Shown one piece after another: positions 41,875-51,551 of a stretch of DNA of 64,000 nt (positions within the stretch are counted from its first letter, which is position 1; every line of letters starts with the position of its first letter). The translations under genes were made by a program, and so were the position numbers. The stretch comes from Megaustenia siamemsis (lineage: Eukaryota; Mollusca; Gastropoda; Stylommatophora; Ariophantidae): the NCBI GenBank assembly GCA_032433765.1, contig JAVIAB010000051.1, positions 80,864,847 to 80,928,846 on the forward strand, read 5' to 3'. Under the pieces are notes generated by a model. The model saw nothing but the letters and a program-made list of their open reading frames with translations. It did not search any database and had not been told where the DNA came from.

Positions 41875-42790
41875 TTTATTTAGTATTTCTTTGAAAAGTT
41901 CTACCATTAGTTGGGTTCCTTTTACGTCACTGATAGCACAATTTGTCTTTGATAGAGACGTTATTTGGAAGTGGATGATTGCACAATTGTTTCATTATAG
42001 AGTATCGAGCTTTGTTGTTAACTCTTTTTGTTGCATTTTCAGCTTCTGGGGATAGTTTGTTAACATTGTGTTTATCCGTTCGCGCATTGGCCTTTATTTC
42101 TTTGTCTAGCTTACTAAATGCTTGTTTGTTAGAGTCGTATAAAGATGCGTTTTTTTATTATTAGGAGATTTAACTGAACTTTCTTCCTATCCTGCTTTTT
42201 TTACCATGCAGTTTCATTTCTGTTTTTGTGTGTTGCCCCCTGTGTTAATTGCAGCATTTACTGTATCCTGTAGGAAATTACATTTTTTTTCTTTGTCATC
42301 TATCTCTTCATTCAAATTGGTTTTTGGACTCGATAGCTTTGCAAATTGCTTGTTTATTTCTATATTATATGCTGCTTGGAGGTCATTTGAGTGCAAGCTT
42401 TTGGAGGCTATTTTCTTGATCATGTTTAGACCCTGCAATTTCTTTGACCTGATTCTCCGATTAGGCAATGCAAAGACTATAATCACTGTCGATGTCTGCT
42501 CCTCTAAATGCTATAGAATCTTGGTCTGACGGGCGGAACCTTGTATTTATACAGAAATAATCTATTTCATGTTAAGTGGTGTTATCAGCAGAGTTCCACG
42601 TTATTTTGAGAATGTTTCTGTTGGGGGGGGGGGGGATGATGTTGGCTGTTACTAGGTTTTATAATTCGCACAACTCTATTATTCTCTGTCCATTTGGATT
42701 CAAGTTTCCTATACTGTGTTTTCCTAAGTGTCTTTCAATTGCTTTCTTATCCTCTCCTACATTAACATTAGTCTCCAATAACGATGGGTC
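41875..42790 (-). pseudogene. LINE family C, endonuclease C-terminus and linker
   Basis: Minus-strand landmarks in gene order: LLETNVNVGEDKKAIERHLG and KHSIGNLNPNGQRIIELCEL (about 42775-42660), an EIDYFCINTRFRPSDQDSI block (about 42565-42510), FRGADIDSDYSLC (about 42505-42470; the S-D-H equivalent), then NRRIRSKKLQGLNMIKKIAS and LQAAYNIEINKQFAKLS. This is the endonuclease tail and the segment leading to the RT. Multiple frame changes. Confidence 0.75.
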
Positions 42791-42796
42791 ACTTCA

Positions 42797-43352
42797 ACAT
42801 AAGGAAGGCTACACTTTCAGCGTGGTGGTTGTAGCTTCTATATAAGGAAGGCTACATCTTCAGCGTGGTGGTTGTCGCTTCTACATAAGGAATGCTACAC
42901 CTTCAGCGTGGTGGTTGTTGCTTCTACATAAGAAAGGCTACACCTTCAGCGTGGTGGTTGTTGCTTCTACATAAGAAAGGCTACACCTTCAGCGTTGTTG
43001 CTTCTACATAAGGAAGGCTACACCTTCAGCGTGATTGTTGTTGCTTCAACATAAGGACAGCTACACCTTCAGAATGGTTGGTGTTGCTTCTACATAAGAA
43101 AGGCTACACCTTCAGCGTGGTGGTTGTCGCATCTCCATAAGGACGGCTACACCTTCAGCGTGGTGGTTGTCGCTTCTACATAACGAAGGCTACACCTTCA
43201 GCGTGGTGGTTGTCGCTTCTACATAAGGAAGGCTACACCTGCAGCGTGGTGGTTGTCGCTTCTACATAAGGAAGGCTACACCTGCAGCGTGGTGGTTGTC
43301 GCTTCTACATAAGGAAGGCTACACCTTCAGTGTGGTAGTTGTGGCTTCTACC
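42797..43352. repeat. 43-bp minisatellite, about 13 units, inside a LINE endonuclease
   Basis: Unit landmarks are cataaggaaggctacacctt, cagcgtggtggttgt and cgcttcta. It sits exactly between the endonuclease N-terminal (43355-43565) and C-terminal (below 42790) pieces, so it replaced or grew within that coding sequence. Confidence 0.95.
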
Positions 43353-43354
43353 AG

Positions 43355-43565
43355 ACTGAATCACGTTATTTAAAAAGCTGCACCAGATCATCTGCATTTT
43401 GGCTAATACTTAGAATATTAATATCGCAGCTTCTCATTTCGTTGCAGATTTGCGCTCTATTCCCTGGCTGGTAGATTGTACCGAACATTCCAGTAGTCGA
43501 TGTTAGTAGTGATTTTGCTACCGGCAAGTTGTAGCGAGGCCGATTTCTGCTGTTTGTAGTCATCG
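43355..43565 (-). pseudogene. LINE family C, endonuclease N-terminus
   Basis: The frame begins MTTNSRNRPRYNLPVAKSLL, then GMFGTIYQPGNRAQICNEMR and CDINILSISQN. This fits the ORF2 start with the 'N-V-R-T-M-Y..G-K..Q' and 'I-L-G-(I/L)-S-E' pattern; the catalytic Glu is replaced by Gln. Confidence 0.65.
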
Positions 43566-43620
43566 TTTTCTGATGTTCATAATTTGTTTGTGTTGTTTAC
43601 GTCGTTACAATCGTGAACTA

Positions 43621-45729
43621 TAGCTTGTTTCATAACTCGTGCCCAACTTTTAAAATCGATAGATTTTTAACCGCTTGTTGTAAGTTGTTCAAAATTTGCA
43701 TGTAAAGTTATAATGATTATAACCCAACAGGGAATTAATTTCATTAAAAAAAACATTTGGTTATTATTGTTGCATATTTGATTTATATAAATTTATAACG
43801 ACCCATTGATGTAGTCAAAACTTAATGTTTACAGTATTTTAAGTTAAAAATAGCGAGTAAAATCCATACTCGGTAAAATTGATGTGTTTGCACGCTTTTA
43901 CCGTGGTTTTTTGACACAATTAGACACTTGTAAAAAACACGAGAAATTATGTGTTCCATTTCCGTTCATTCATAGGTGGAGACGTGGAACGATAACATTT
44001 ATCATGAGTCTTAAAATGAAATTCTGCAGTTTACAAAACATCGCAATAAAAATGTATGACTAATTTTGCAAAGAGGCTAAACGAGGAAGATTATTTCATT
44101 CTGTAGAAAACCATGAGAATAGGACAAGACACATTTTGGATTTATCTAAACGGTCATTTAATCGCTGGATTCAAGCACGTGACCGTCACTGTTCAAAATA
44201 TACAAAATCACAAGGAAGAGCAAAAATGTTGGATAATTTCTACAGTGAACTTATTAGAAGTGAAATTCGCAAAATTTTGGGTATGAATGAAACTATTACA
44301 ATAAGAAAATTAAAAGTATCGCTGAAAAAGAACAACAGTATTGAAATATCAAAGTCTACATTATGGAGGAATGTGAGAGCTGCAGGCTTTACATTCAGAA
44401 AGTATTCCAATGGACGAAACATCATCTGTGAGAAGCCACATATAGTAGTCATGAGAAGCAAGTACTTACGTGAAGTAAAAGAGGTGCGCAAGCAAGGTTA
44501 TGATATTGTGTACTTGGATGAAACATGGATCAATGCTCACCACACTAACCAAAGGGAATGGCAGTCATCAGATGGAAAGATTAAGAGATTAATACCTAGC
44601 AGCAAAGGACAGCGCTTGATAATTGCTCATGCAGGTAGTCGATAACATGGACTATTACAGAAAGCAGAGCTCATTTTTCTTTCAAAATCCATAGACACTC
44701 GGGATTATCACTCTGAGATGAATGGTCACATATTTAGACATTGGATTGAAAATTATGTTCTCCCATCACTAGATCGACCATCTTGCCTAATAATGGACAA
44801 TACAGCGTACCACAACATTGTTGCACTTGAAGATAAAGTCCCGACGTCATCCAGTACAAAAGATGCTATTAAGATATGGCTCACAAAGGAGCACATACAA
44901 TTTAATAACATGTACTTAAAACCTGAATTACTATCTCTAGTAAAGCAAAAACAAAGGACACATTTTTCAAATAGATAAGATTATCCAAGAGCACGGTCAT
45001 ATAAGTTTGAGGCTGCCACCTTACCATGCTCATGTAAATCCAATAGAACTAATCTGTGCAAAATTAAAAGGACAAGTGGCAGATGAAAGTACAACATTCA
45101 AAATATGCGATGTAAAGACTCTTGCTAATCTCGCTTTATTAAATATAGACAAAGATTATTGGGCTAAATGTGAAGACCACGTCTTAAAACAGGAAGAGGA
45201 ATATTGGAAAAATGATGGTTTGTGGAATGTTCAACCCCAAACAGTTATTAATCTTTTAGACTCGTCTGATTCAGAATGAAAGTATATAGCCCCCAAAATG
45301 TTGACCCCTATATTACCTTTAATTAGTTCAACAAACGGTCCTTATCAGGACCACACAACTATGAAAATTGGACATACAGGTATACCTTGATATTATCGTC
45401 CGTCCTCGAACTGAAAAGACAATAATTTTCCTGGTGTTTTGTCTTATTAGGTTATTTCCCCATTACGGCCACGCCTTTACCTAGTGAAAATTAATCATAG
45501 ACCAGCAACTACGGTAATTTCTATTATTTAGGGGTTCACAATTTACAATTTTGAAAAACATCAAAGAAATTCGCCGCTTTAAGAAAACTGCAGCTGCAAG
45601 ATATTTGTTAAATATACATTTAAAGGGTCTTTTGCATTCTAATAACATTTGGAAAATGTCCACAGTTTTTAAGAAACGGTTACTGAGTAATAGCGTTTTG
45701 AAGTTGGGCACGTGATTTGAAACGAGCTA
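43621..45729 (+). mobile_element. DDE transposon C
   Basis: TA at 43619-43620 and 45730-45731 flanks imperfect inverted ends: TAGCTTGTTTCATAACTCG on the left against TAGCTCGTTTCAAATCACG on the right, then GTGCCCAACTT in both. Length is 2.1 kb with a single broken transposase. The inverted repeats are more diverged than in A and D, so this is the older insertion. Confidence 0.87.
44004..45279 (+). pseudogene. Transposase of element C, two stops and one frameshift
   Basis: Start ATG at 44004 (MSLKMKFCSLQNIAIKMYD), TAA at about 44058, then open to a second TAA at 44642-44644, then open to a frameshift in a T-run near 44965, then open to the end at 45279. The core shows IVYLDETWINAHHT (first Asp), SCLIMDNTAYHN (second Asp) and HVNPIELICAKLKG (Glu) with the same wide spacing, and the end DSSDSE. 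The transposase is about 60-70% alike to element B by eye. Confidence 0.88.
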
Positions 45730-45731
45730 TA

Positions 45732-46054
45732 GACATTCCGTTCCTGTAACAAACGCTCCTTTGCACTGATGGCGTGTTAGGCCGCCGATCAACCGTCCAT
45801 TGCTACAGACAAGATAAACAACACGTCCATCTTGAATCAAGAGTCATAAATCTCATATTTTCTTTTTCACTCATACAAATCCCCAAATTCTCACTATTCT
45901 ATACAATCAGATAGTTTAACACTTTCTTTTCTTCTGTGTTGTCTTTTGATAGTCCTTTTTTTTCTTATTTCTTAGTATATCTTAAATTGAAAAGACATAG
46001 CATTTCTTTAGTATTACTTGATGAATCAGTGGTTTATGTTTATATATTACAATA
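45732..46054. other. Unassigned sequence
   Basis: Nothing recognised. Confidence 0.4.
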
Positions 46055-46330
46055 TGTTCATCATCATCAAGTACCATGCCTGCCGGTGTAGATGATCATG
46101 TCTCTCCACAACTTTTGATCTCGACAGTTATTTATCATTTCTGTTGTTGACTTTCTGCCAAGCCATTCTCTTAAGCTGTGTGGTATCTTTCTCATTGCTT
46201 CCCCCTATCTCTTCGTCCCTCAACTTTCCCAGTTGCCACAATATATTCCAGCTGTTCCTTTCTCATTACATGACCAAAAGTGATGATTTTTTCTTCCTAA
46301 CATTGAAAGTTAGTTCTCTATATTTAACAA
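46055..46330 (-). pseudogene. LINE subfamily B, 3'-end fragment
   Basis: Reverse complement matches the VTTGKIEG..., REKIP.SL.EWLG and LWRDMI blocks of the 23295-23995 copy, with a (GATGAT)n tail at 46060-46070. Strongly decayed. Confidence 0.7.
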
Positions 46331-46589
46331 TATGTTACATACTGTTAAAGACACTTTTTGGTATTTATATTTTTCTCATTTTTGTTTATTTCTTCCCATC
46401 ACTTTCTAATCTTAGCCAAACAATAGGAGACGCTTAAATGACAACCCTGAACAAACATGTCAACATAGCGGCAAAAAGGAATGAAATAAGATGGCGCAAG
46501 GAAAGTGCACATTTATCGGTAATTATATACGCGATATCAACATAAGATGAACAAAAATTATCACTAACTAAAAAGAAATAAAGAGAACT

Positions 46590-46695
46590 ACATACTGCCA
46601 CGATAATTTCTCAACAACATAATTGATACGATGCTCTGTAGACAGAAAACTGAGAATGGACATGCCTGTCCCTGCGAGTTTGGTACATGATGATG
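46590..46695 (+). pseudogene. LINE subfamily A, extreme 3' end
   Basis: The + strand reads LIRCSVDRKLRMDM in one frame and ends in tacatgatgatgg. This corresponds to the LIRCTVDRRLWRDMIAY end of subfamily A. Confidence 0.6.
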
Positions 46696-46829
46696 GTCTT
46701 GCATAATGACATTCTTTTTGTGATGGTTACGGACTCGGACATTATGTATATTCTTGAAGTCTCGTGGATTAGGGGTTAATGTGCCCATTTCTGATCAAAA
46801 AGGTCCAATTAAAATTTAAGAAGTAGCGG

Positions 46830-47030
46830 CTTTTTATCGGAGCGGCAAGGCTCCGGTGTTCACCCAGCCTCTAAAAATGTACTAGATATTTATCTGGAAA
46901 TTAAAGGCGGTCTACTGTGACACCGACCACACGACCCAGCAAAATGCCATAGTCAGGAAAAAATATGGTCACTAACACGAGACTCTCATTACTCCCAGCA
47001 AGGCGTGAACGGAAGCTTTTCTTTTTGAAA
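46830..47030 (+). mobile_element. SINE1 copy, 5'-truncated
   Basis: Starts at aaggctccggtgttcaccca and includes accgaccacacgaccc, atggtcactaacac and a terminal agcttttcttttt. The A and B boxes are missing. Confidence 0.75.
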
Positions 47031-47289
47031 ATGTTATAAATATATAGTATTTATATATACTATATAATTTTTTATAGTAGAAAATTGCAAATATGATTTT
47101 AATTTCAAGAAAGTAACATATAGGTAAGAACAAGTGTAACTAAGATATTAAGAGTAGAAAACGCAGAAATTTGTATTTCAAGATTAGAGAACTTTGATTT
47201 CATGAGTAAAGCAGTTAAAATATCAATAGCCGTGCAAATATAAATTGTATATCACAAGTCTTATCACAATTAAAAATTGAAAGAGAACT

Positions 47290-47480
47290 ACTAAACACAA
47301 TCAAAACAATACAGATGAGATTTTTGGGGCATGTTGTAAGACACAGCAGCCTACTAAAAGTATTCTTGAAAGGGACAATACAGGGTAAGAGAGGCAGAGG
47401 CAGACCTAAACTAAAATCGGCGAGTAACATCAAAAGATGTACAAGTCAGGGTATGCTAGTAGTAGTTAGGAATTCCTGTA
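47290..47480 (+). pseudogene. LINE ORF2 C-terminal fragment
   Basis: Frame reads MRFLGHVVRHSSLLKVFLKG then IQGKRGRGRPKLKSASNIKR. The closest sibling in this window is 58440-58620 (a diverged FFGHVKRH-type block and SNIKRW). Short. Confidence 0.62.
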
Positions 47481-47559
47481 TACGTGATCCAAATGTTCGG
47501 CTACATTTTGTATATTACCTATATAACAAGTTCTGAACATTTTTATAATGTGGGTGTAC

Positions 47560-47805
47560 ATTTTTTTTGTTCGACGGTTCCGGCCGGTGACCTGTGACTC
47601 GTGACCCGGTGATCCGCGCTGGCTCGGGTGTGGGCAGGATCGGTTGAATGGCCAGGTGCGGGCGTCTCGTGATGTAAACACTCGTGATTTTCCGTTGGCA
47701 TTGTTAGGGATTTAACCTGCTTCAGTGAGCGCTGGCTCGGCTGAAGTGGCCAGGTGCTTGCTCGGCTGAACTGGCCAGGGACGGGCGTCTCGTGATGTAA
47801 ACATG
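47560..47805. other. GC-rich segment with internal duplication, next to the Polinton
   Basis: Unusually GC-rich for the window. The sequence gggcgtctcgtgatgtaaac occurs at about 47660-47679 and 47783-47802, and gctggctcgg and aactggccagg-type blocks are also repeated. It lies just outside the left inverted repeat and has no counterpart beyond the right one. Confidence 0.7.
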
Positions 47806-48373
47806 ACCATCGAGGTGACGACCGACATGCTGTAAGGCAGAATGTTTACTTTTCAAATCTATTATCGTGTCGCGGTTCTAAAACTTGGGGAAAGCGGTAT
47901 TGCAGGTGTGAATATGTTGTGTGTCATGTGTTTATATTTTGAGGAAAGGAGTACCTGATTCAGTGGTTATCTCGAGTGTAAGTGTGGTTGAGTATTATCC
48001 CTTAAGGTATCTGTGTACTGATAACCATTAGACCATGTGTGGAAATTTAAATAATGTGTTAGTTGTGATGATTCTAAAAATGGAGAAAAGAGGTGTTTCC
48101 CTTTCGATTGTTCGTCTCATCATCATCATCATCACCATAACCACCACATGTACTCTCTCTCTCTCTCTCTCACTCTCTCTTCACATTCAAGTTAAAACAA
48201 GTCAAATATAACAAATACTTTCTATATTTAATTTCACGGTTTTTTTTATTAATACGGCAGAGAACAGATATTTGAAAATATATTACTGTCCGGTTGATAT
48301 ATTTATTAATTTTAACCTTCTGGGCTTCCTCCCTCCTGTTTGGTGGTAATGTCTGTTTGTGTTAAATGTCTAT
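47806..48373 (+). repeat. Left terminal inverted repeat of the Polinton
   Basis: From accatcgaggtgacgaccga to tgttaaatgtctat it is the inverse of 56069-56959 once the SINE2 in the right copy is removed. Shared blocks include aggcagaatgtttacttttc, gcggttctaaaacttgggga, cctgattcagtggttatct, acaagtcaaatataacaa and attactgtccggttgat. It contains a (CT)n run at 48151-48180, matched by (GA)n on the right. Confidence 0.93.
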
Positions 48374-48443
48374 CAAACAGAGGTGCATGGGAAGGTTGAT
48401 TAGCGTTCAAAACACAACCCCCTCCATTTAGACAAAACCTTGA

Positions 48444-48946
48444 TCAAATATGGAATAGGTAATTAGTGACTGTTGAATCACCCGGGGCATCCATGCTGAC
48501 TGCAGGATCTTTCATCTGGTTAACAAGAGTGAAGTTCTGGTTAACAAAAGGTGGCGTGTAGTTGAGGTTCTGATTAACAAGAGGTGGCGTGTAGTGGAGG
48601 TTCTGGTTAACAAGAGGTGGCGTGTAGTTGAGGTTCTGGTTATCAAGAGGTGGCGTGTAGTTGAGGTTAGCATAAGCGGATAAAATTTCGTCTCGCATCT
48701 CAACTAGCGTGATAAATTCCTCTCTCGAGAGTGTTGTTATCACAGTTCTGGTAGGAAATTTCAAAAAATCTTTCACCGCTATATGTCCTTATGTTTATCA
48801 ATGGTCCGTTACAAAAAAACACAAACTGAGACTTCCTTAACGCCATCCTTTGACAATGGAATTACATTCTCATTACCACGTGACATAAAAATGCGCTGAT
48901 CCAAAATATCAAACGAAATTAGCATATTCACGCTACACGACTCCAT
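48444..48946 (-). pseudogene. PC4-like ORF of the Polinton, with an 11-residue tandem repeat
   Basis: Minus-strand start MESCSVNMLISFDILDQRIF at 48946, then frame changes near 48815 and 48780, then an open frame to 48444. The middle reads PLINIRTY and then TRTVITTLSREEFITLVEMR. This resembles the PC4/p15 coactivator fold pattern (V-x-I-R-x-Y ... K-G-I-x-L-x-x-E-E-F/W-x-x-L), which I recall in some Polinton-like elements. The C-terminal part repeats LNYTPPLVNQN four to five times (33-bp DNA repeat). Transcription is divergent from the virion genes. Function is inferred from weak similarity only. Confidence 0.5.
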
Positions 48947-49031
48947 ATTCAAAGAAAACAAACACAAACCACTTAGTAACAGACGCTAATTATCTGTGTG
49001 TGTGCATATACACTGATCGACTGAGCCTTAT

Positions 49032-49733
49032 CATCATCATCAAGTGTCATACCGGTTGGCGTAAGTGATCATGTCCCTCCACAATCTTCTATCTACAGTG
49101 CATCGTATCAGTTCTGTTGTTGACTGTTTTCCATGCCATGACACCAAGCTATCCAGTATTTTCTCTCTTTGTCGCCCGCGATCTCTATTTCCTTTTATTT
49201 TGCCAGTTGTAACCAAGTATTCCAACTTTCCTCTTCTCACGATGTGCCCGAAAAATGTTGATTGCTTCTTTCTGATGTTTTTTAAGAGCTCCCTTTTTGT
49301 GTTGGCCTCTTTGAGAACTTTCTCATTGGTCTTTTTAGCTGTCCAGGGAACTTTCAACATTCTTCTGAGAAATCCCATCTCTGTGGCCTCCAATCGTCTT
49401 TTCATTTGCTTGTCCACTGTCCATGATTCGCTTCCATAGGTCAGAATTCGTTCTATATAGCACCTATGAACTCTCTTTCTCATTTTTATTGACATAGATT
49501 TGTTTCATAAGATATTTTTAACCTTCTGAAATTCTATTTTGGCCTGAGCTATTCTGCTTTTTATTTCTGTGGTGCATCTCCCATCTGATGTTATTATTGT
49601 GCCCAAGTATTTGAAACGTTGCACTTGTTTCAGATTTGTCTCGTTTATTTTTATGCTGCATGATGGTGGTGATTGTTTCTTCGATATAACCATTACTTCT
49701 GTTTTCTTACTATTCAGACTGAGACCTTTCTTG
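49032..49733 (-). pseudogene. LINE subfamily A, inserted in the Polinton
   Basis: Minus-strand frames 49505-49693 (KQVQRFKYLGTIITSDGRCT) and 49040-49495 (RKRVHRCYIERILTYGSESW, TKRELLKNIRKKQSTFFGHI, LWRDMITYANRYDT) need one frameshift between them near 49500. The tail is (GATGAT)n complement at 49032-49041. CTGAGC(C/T)TTAT at 49021-49031 and 49734-49744 looks like an 11-bp target duplication with one mismatch. It postdates the Polinton and separates its PC4-like ORF from the ATPase. Confidence 0.87.
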
Positions 49734-49744
49734 CTGAGCTTTAT

Positions 49745-50164
49745 ACCTTATTATAATCGAGTCGAGGACCGTCTATTTATAGTAACTAATGAGATGCGTT
49801 ATCAGACGTGTTGAGACATATTCAGTGATGACCCCACCCCACCCCGGAAGTGACCCCTCAGACTGAGCCAAGGGCTGATGTGTGGGAAATCCCCGGCTGA
49901 CCTGGCCGATGATGTGTGAAATAATTGTGTATGTATGTGTGTGTTTGTAACAATTCGGTCTCAGGCAAAGCGTACTGATACTTGGAAACTCCGTAGTGTT
50001 TATATGGGATGCAGTTTTTAAAATAGGTGTGAGTTAAAGAGGGGAAACCTCACGTGCTGACCTAAAATCACTTGTCACTGTTACATCAAATCCCATTCAG
50101 CGTCGTCGAGGAGGAAAAATATATTTTTGGGGGTGGTATAATCACTAAAGTGTCATTTGTGAGG
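49745..50164. other. Noncoding Polinton segment upstream of the ATPase
   Basis: No gene recognised. It contains the C-rich stretch gaccccaccccaccccggaa at 49828-49847. It may hold the promoter of the virion genes; no element is identifiable. Confidence 0.45.
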
Positions 50165-50770
50165 ATGGATCTTCGATGGAAACACCCATTCACAGCTCTG
50201 ATAGCCGGGCCTACAGGGTGTGGGAAAACGGTTTTTGTGCAAAAGTTTATACGGAAACTTCACGAGTACCGGAGGTAGTTATATAGTGTTATGGGGAATG
50301 GCAACCAATATACGAGACTATATAGGGTCAGTGAGATTTATCGAGGGTCTAGGAGACATCGATAAATTGGAAAGTGGTAAGACGAGAAGACTCATCGTCA
50401 TTGATGACTTGATGTCGGAGATGGACGAGAGGGTAACAAAATTATTGACCAAAGGTAGTCATCACAGAGATATTAGTGTGATATACATTGTTCAAAACCT
50501 ATTCGGAAAAAATATGGAACATCGAACCATAGCCTCAATACACATTACTTAGTTCTTTTCAAGAACCCGAGAGGCGGAAGTCAAATTATCAATCTGGCTA
50601 AACAAATGTACCCACGTCAGGTGGTTTACCTCCAAGATAGTTTTAAGGACGCGACAGCGTCTTCTCACTGTTACTTGTTGGTTGATCTTCGTCAGGATAC
50701 ACCGGATCATCTTAGGTTGAGAACAAAAATATTCCCAGGTGAGAGACAAAACGTCTACGTCCCAAAGTAA
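50165..50770 (+). pseudogene. Polinton FtsK/A32-type DNA-packaging ATPase
   Basis: Starts MDLRWKHPFTALIAGPTGCG with the Walker A motif GPTGCGKT (about residues 15-22). The Walker B motif RLIVIDDLM is at about 50390-50415. A conserved IVQNLFGK block follows, and the C-terminal part carries FKNPRGG, QIINLAKQMYP and HLRLRTKIFPGE to a stop at 50768-50770. The family pumps the genome into the capsid. About 200 residues, usual length. Broken by one frameshift near 50272, just after Walker A, and another near 50530, so no product is expected. Confidence 0.88.
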
Positions 50771-50776
50771 AAAAAA

Positions 50777-51104
50777 ATGTCCGATGAATCACTTAGATGA
50801 TACGGTGAAATGTTGAAATGTATGCTCGCCGCCACACCGAGCAGTTTAAGAGCCATATTGAAAACAGCCTCTCCCAAACTCATTAACTTTTTTGTGCGAG
50901 TGTTGTCATAACATATTGAAAGGTATTGGTAGACTCACTCAGCGACAGAAGTGCGAGCTACGTCGACACACGAACAAGTTGAGACTTCTTACTAAAACGA
51001 AACCGACCCTTAAGCGGCGGAAAGAGATTCTACACACCGGTGGGTTCATAGGTGCTTTGATCCGACCTATATTAAGTGTTCTCGGTGGAGTACTATGTGC
51101 GTAA
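50777..51104 (+). pseudogene. Polinton pX-like small basic/hydrophobic protein
   Basis: Possible start at 50777 (MSDESLR then a TGA) or at 50810 (MLKCMLAATPSSLRAILKTA). A frameshift in the T-run near 50890 leads into ECCHNILKGIGRLTQRQKCE, then a Lys/Arg-rich middle (KTKPTLKRRKEIL) and a glycine-rich hydrophobic end (GGFIGALIRPILSVLGG). That end is the hallmark of the pX-like protein of adintoviruses and metazoan Polintons; the family is thought to be a capsid-associated or membrane-active virion component. Identification is by pattern. Confidence 0.72.
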
Positions 51105-51116
51105 CAATGACCAAAA

Positions 51117-51551
51117 ATGATTTTGATGGATCCTCGATTGCTAGAGGGTCTGAAACAGACTAACACCACGTATACCCCACCCGAGGTGATCAATGACAAC
51201 TTGAGAGATTTAGATGATGAAATGCAACGTATCCTAGTCCGCGATGATTTAACACCCGTTAATAAGGCCAGAGTGTACCAACGTGCTCTGCATCAGTATT
51301 TAACTAGATTGGAGCAGTATAAACGATGGTCACTGGGCTTGGTCGATCTCATTCAATACAACACATCCAAAGAAAAAACACCTACACCACCATCACTCGC
51401 GATACCAGCAGAGCAAACCAAGACACCAGCAGCGGAAACCCCAAAGATAGGTAATGAAAACACCCCGCAGGTAACCACCTATAAACTGAGACCTAAAAAA
51501 AGAAAGAGCGGAATCTCAACACCAAAATGGGAACGGTGGAGAAAATATTGA
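51117..51551 (+). CDS. Conserved Polinton protein of 144 aa (intact reading frame)
   Basis: Unbroken from ATG to TGA. The N-terminal half has MILMDPRLLEGLKQ and an acidic helical segment (DLDDEMQRILVRDDLTPVNK, then ARVYQRALHQYLTRLEQYKR) with strong coiled-coil character. The C-terminal half is low-complexity, rich in Pro, Thr and Lys, and ends basic (RPKKRKSG..KWERWRKY). I recall proteins starting M(V/I)LxDPRLLE in invertebrate Polintons between pX and integrase; their role is unknown to me. Its last 25 bases overlap the integrase start. It is the only Polinton gene here without a stop or frameshift. Confidence 0.7.
   Translation: MILMDPRLLEGLKQTNTTYTPPEVINDNLRDLDDEMQRILVRDDLTPVNKARVYQRALHQYLTRLEQYKRWSLGLVDLIQYNTSKEKTPTPPSLAIPAEQTKTPAAETPKIGNENTPQVTTYKLRPKKRKSGISTPKWERWRKY

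Noticed and set aside
48512..48703. Threonine/arginine-rich peptide repeat
   Set aside because: Alternate frame of the 33-bp repeat in the PC4-like ORF.
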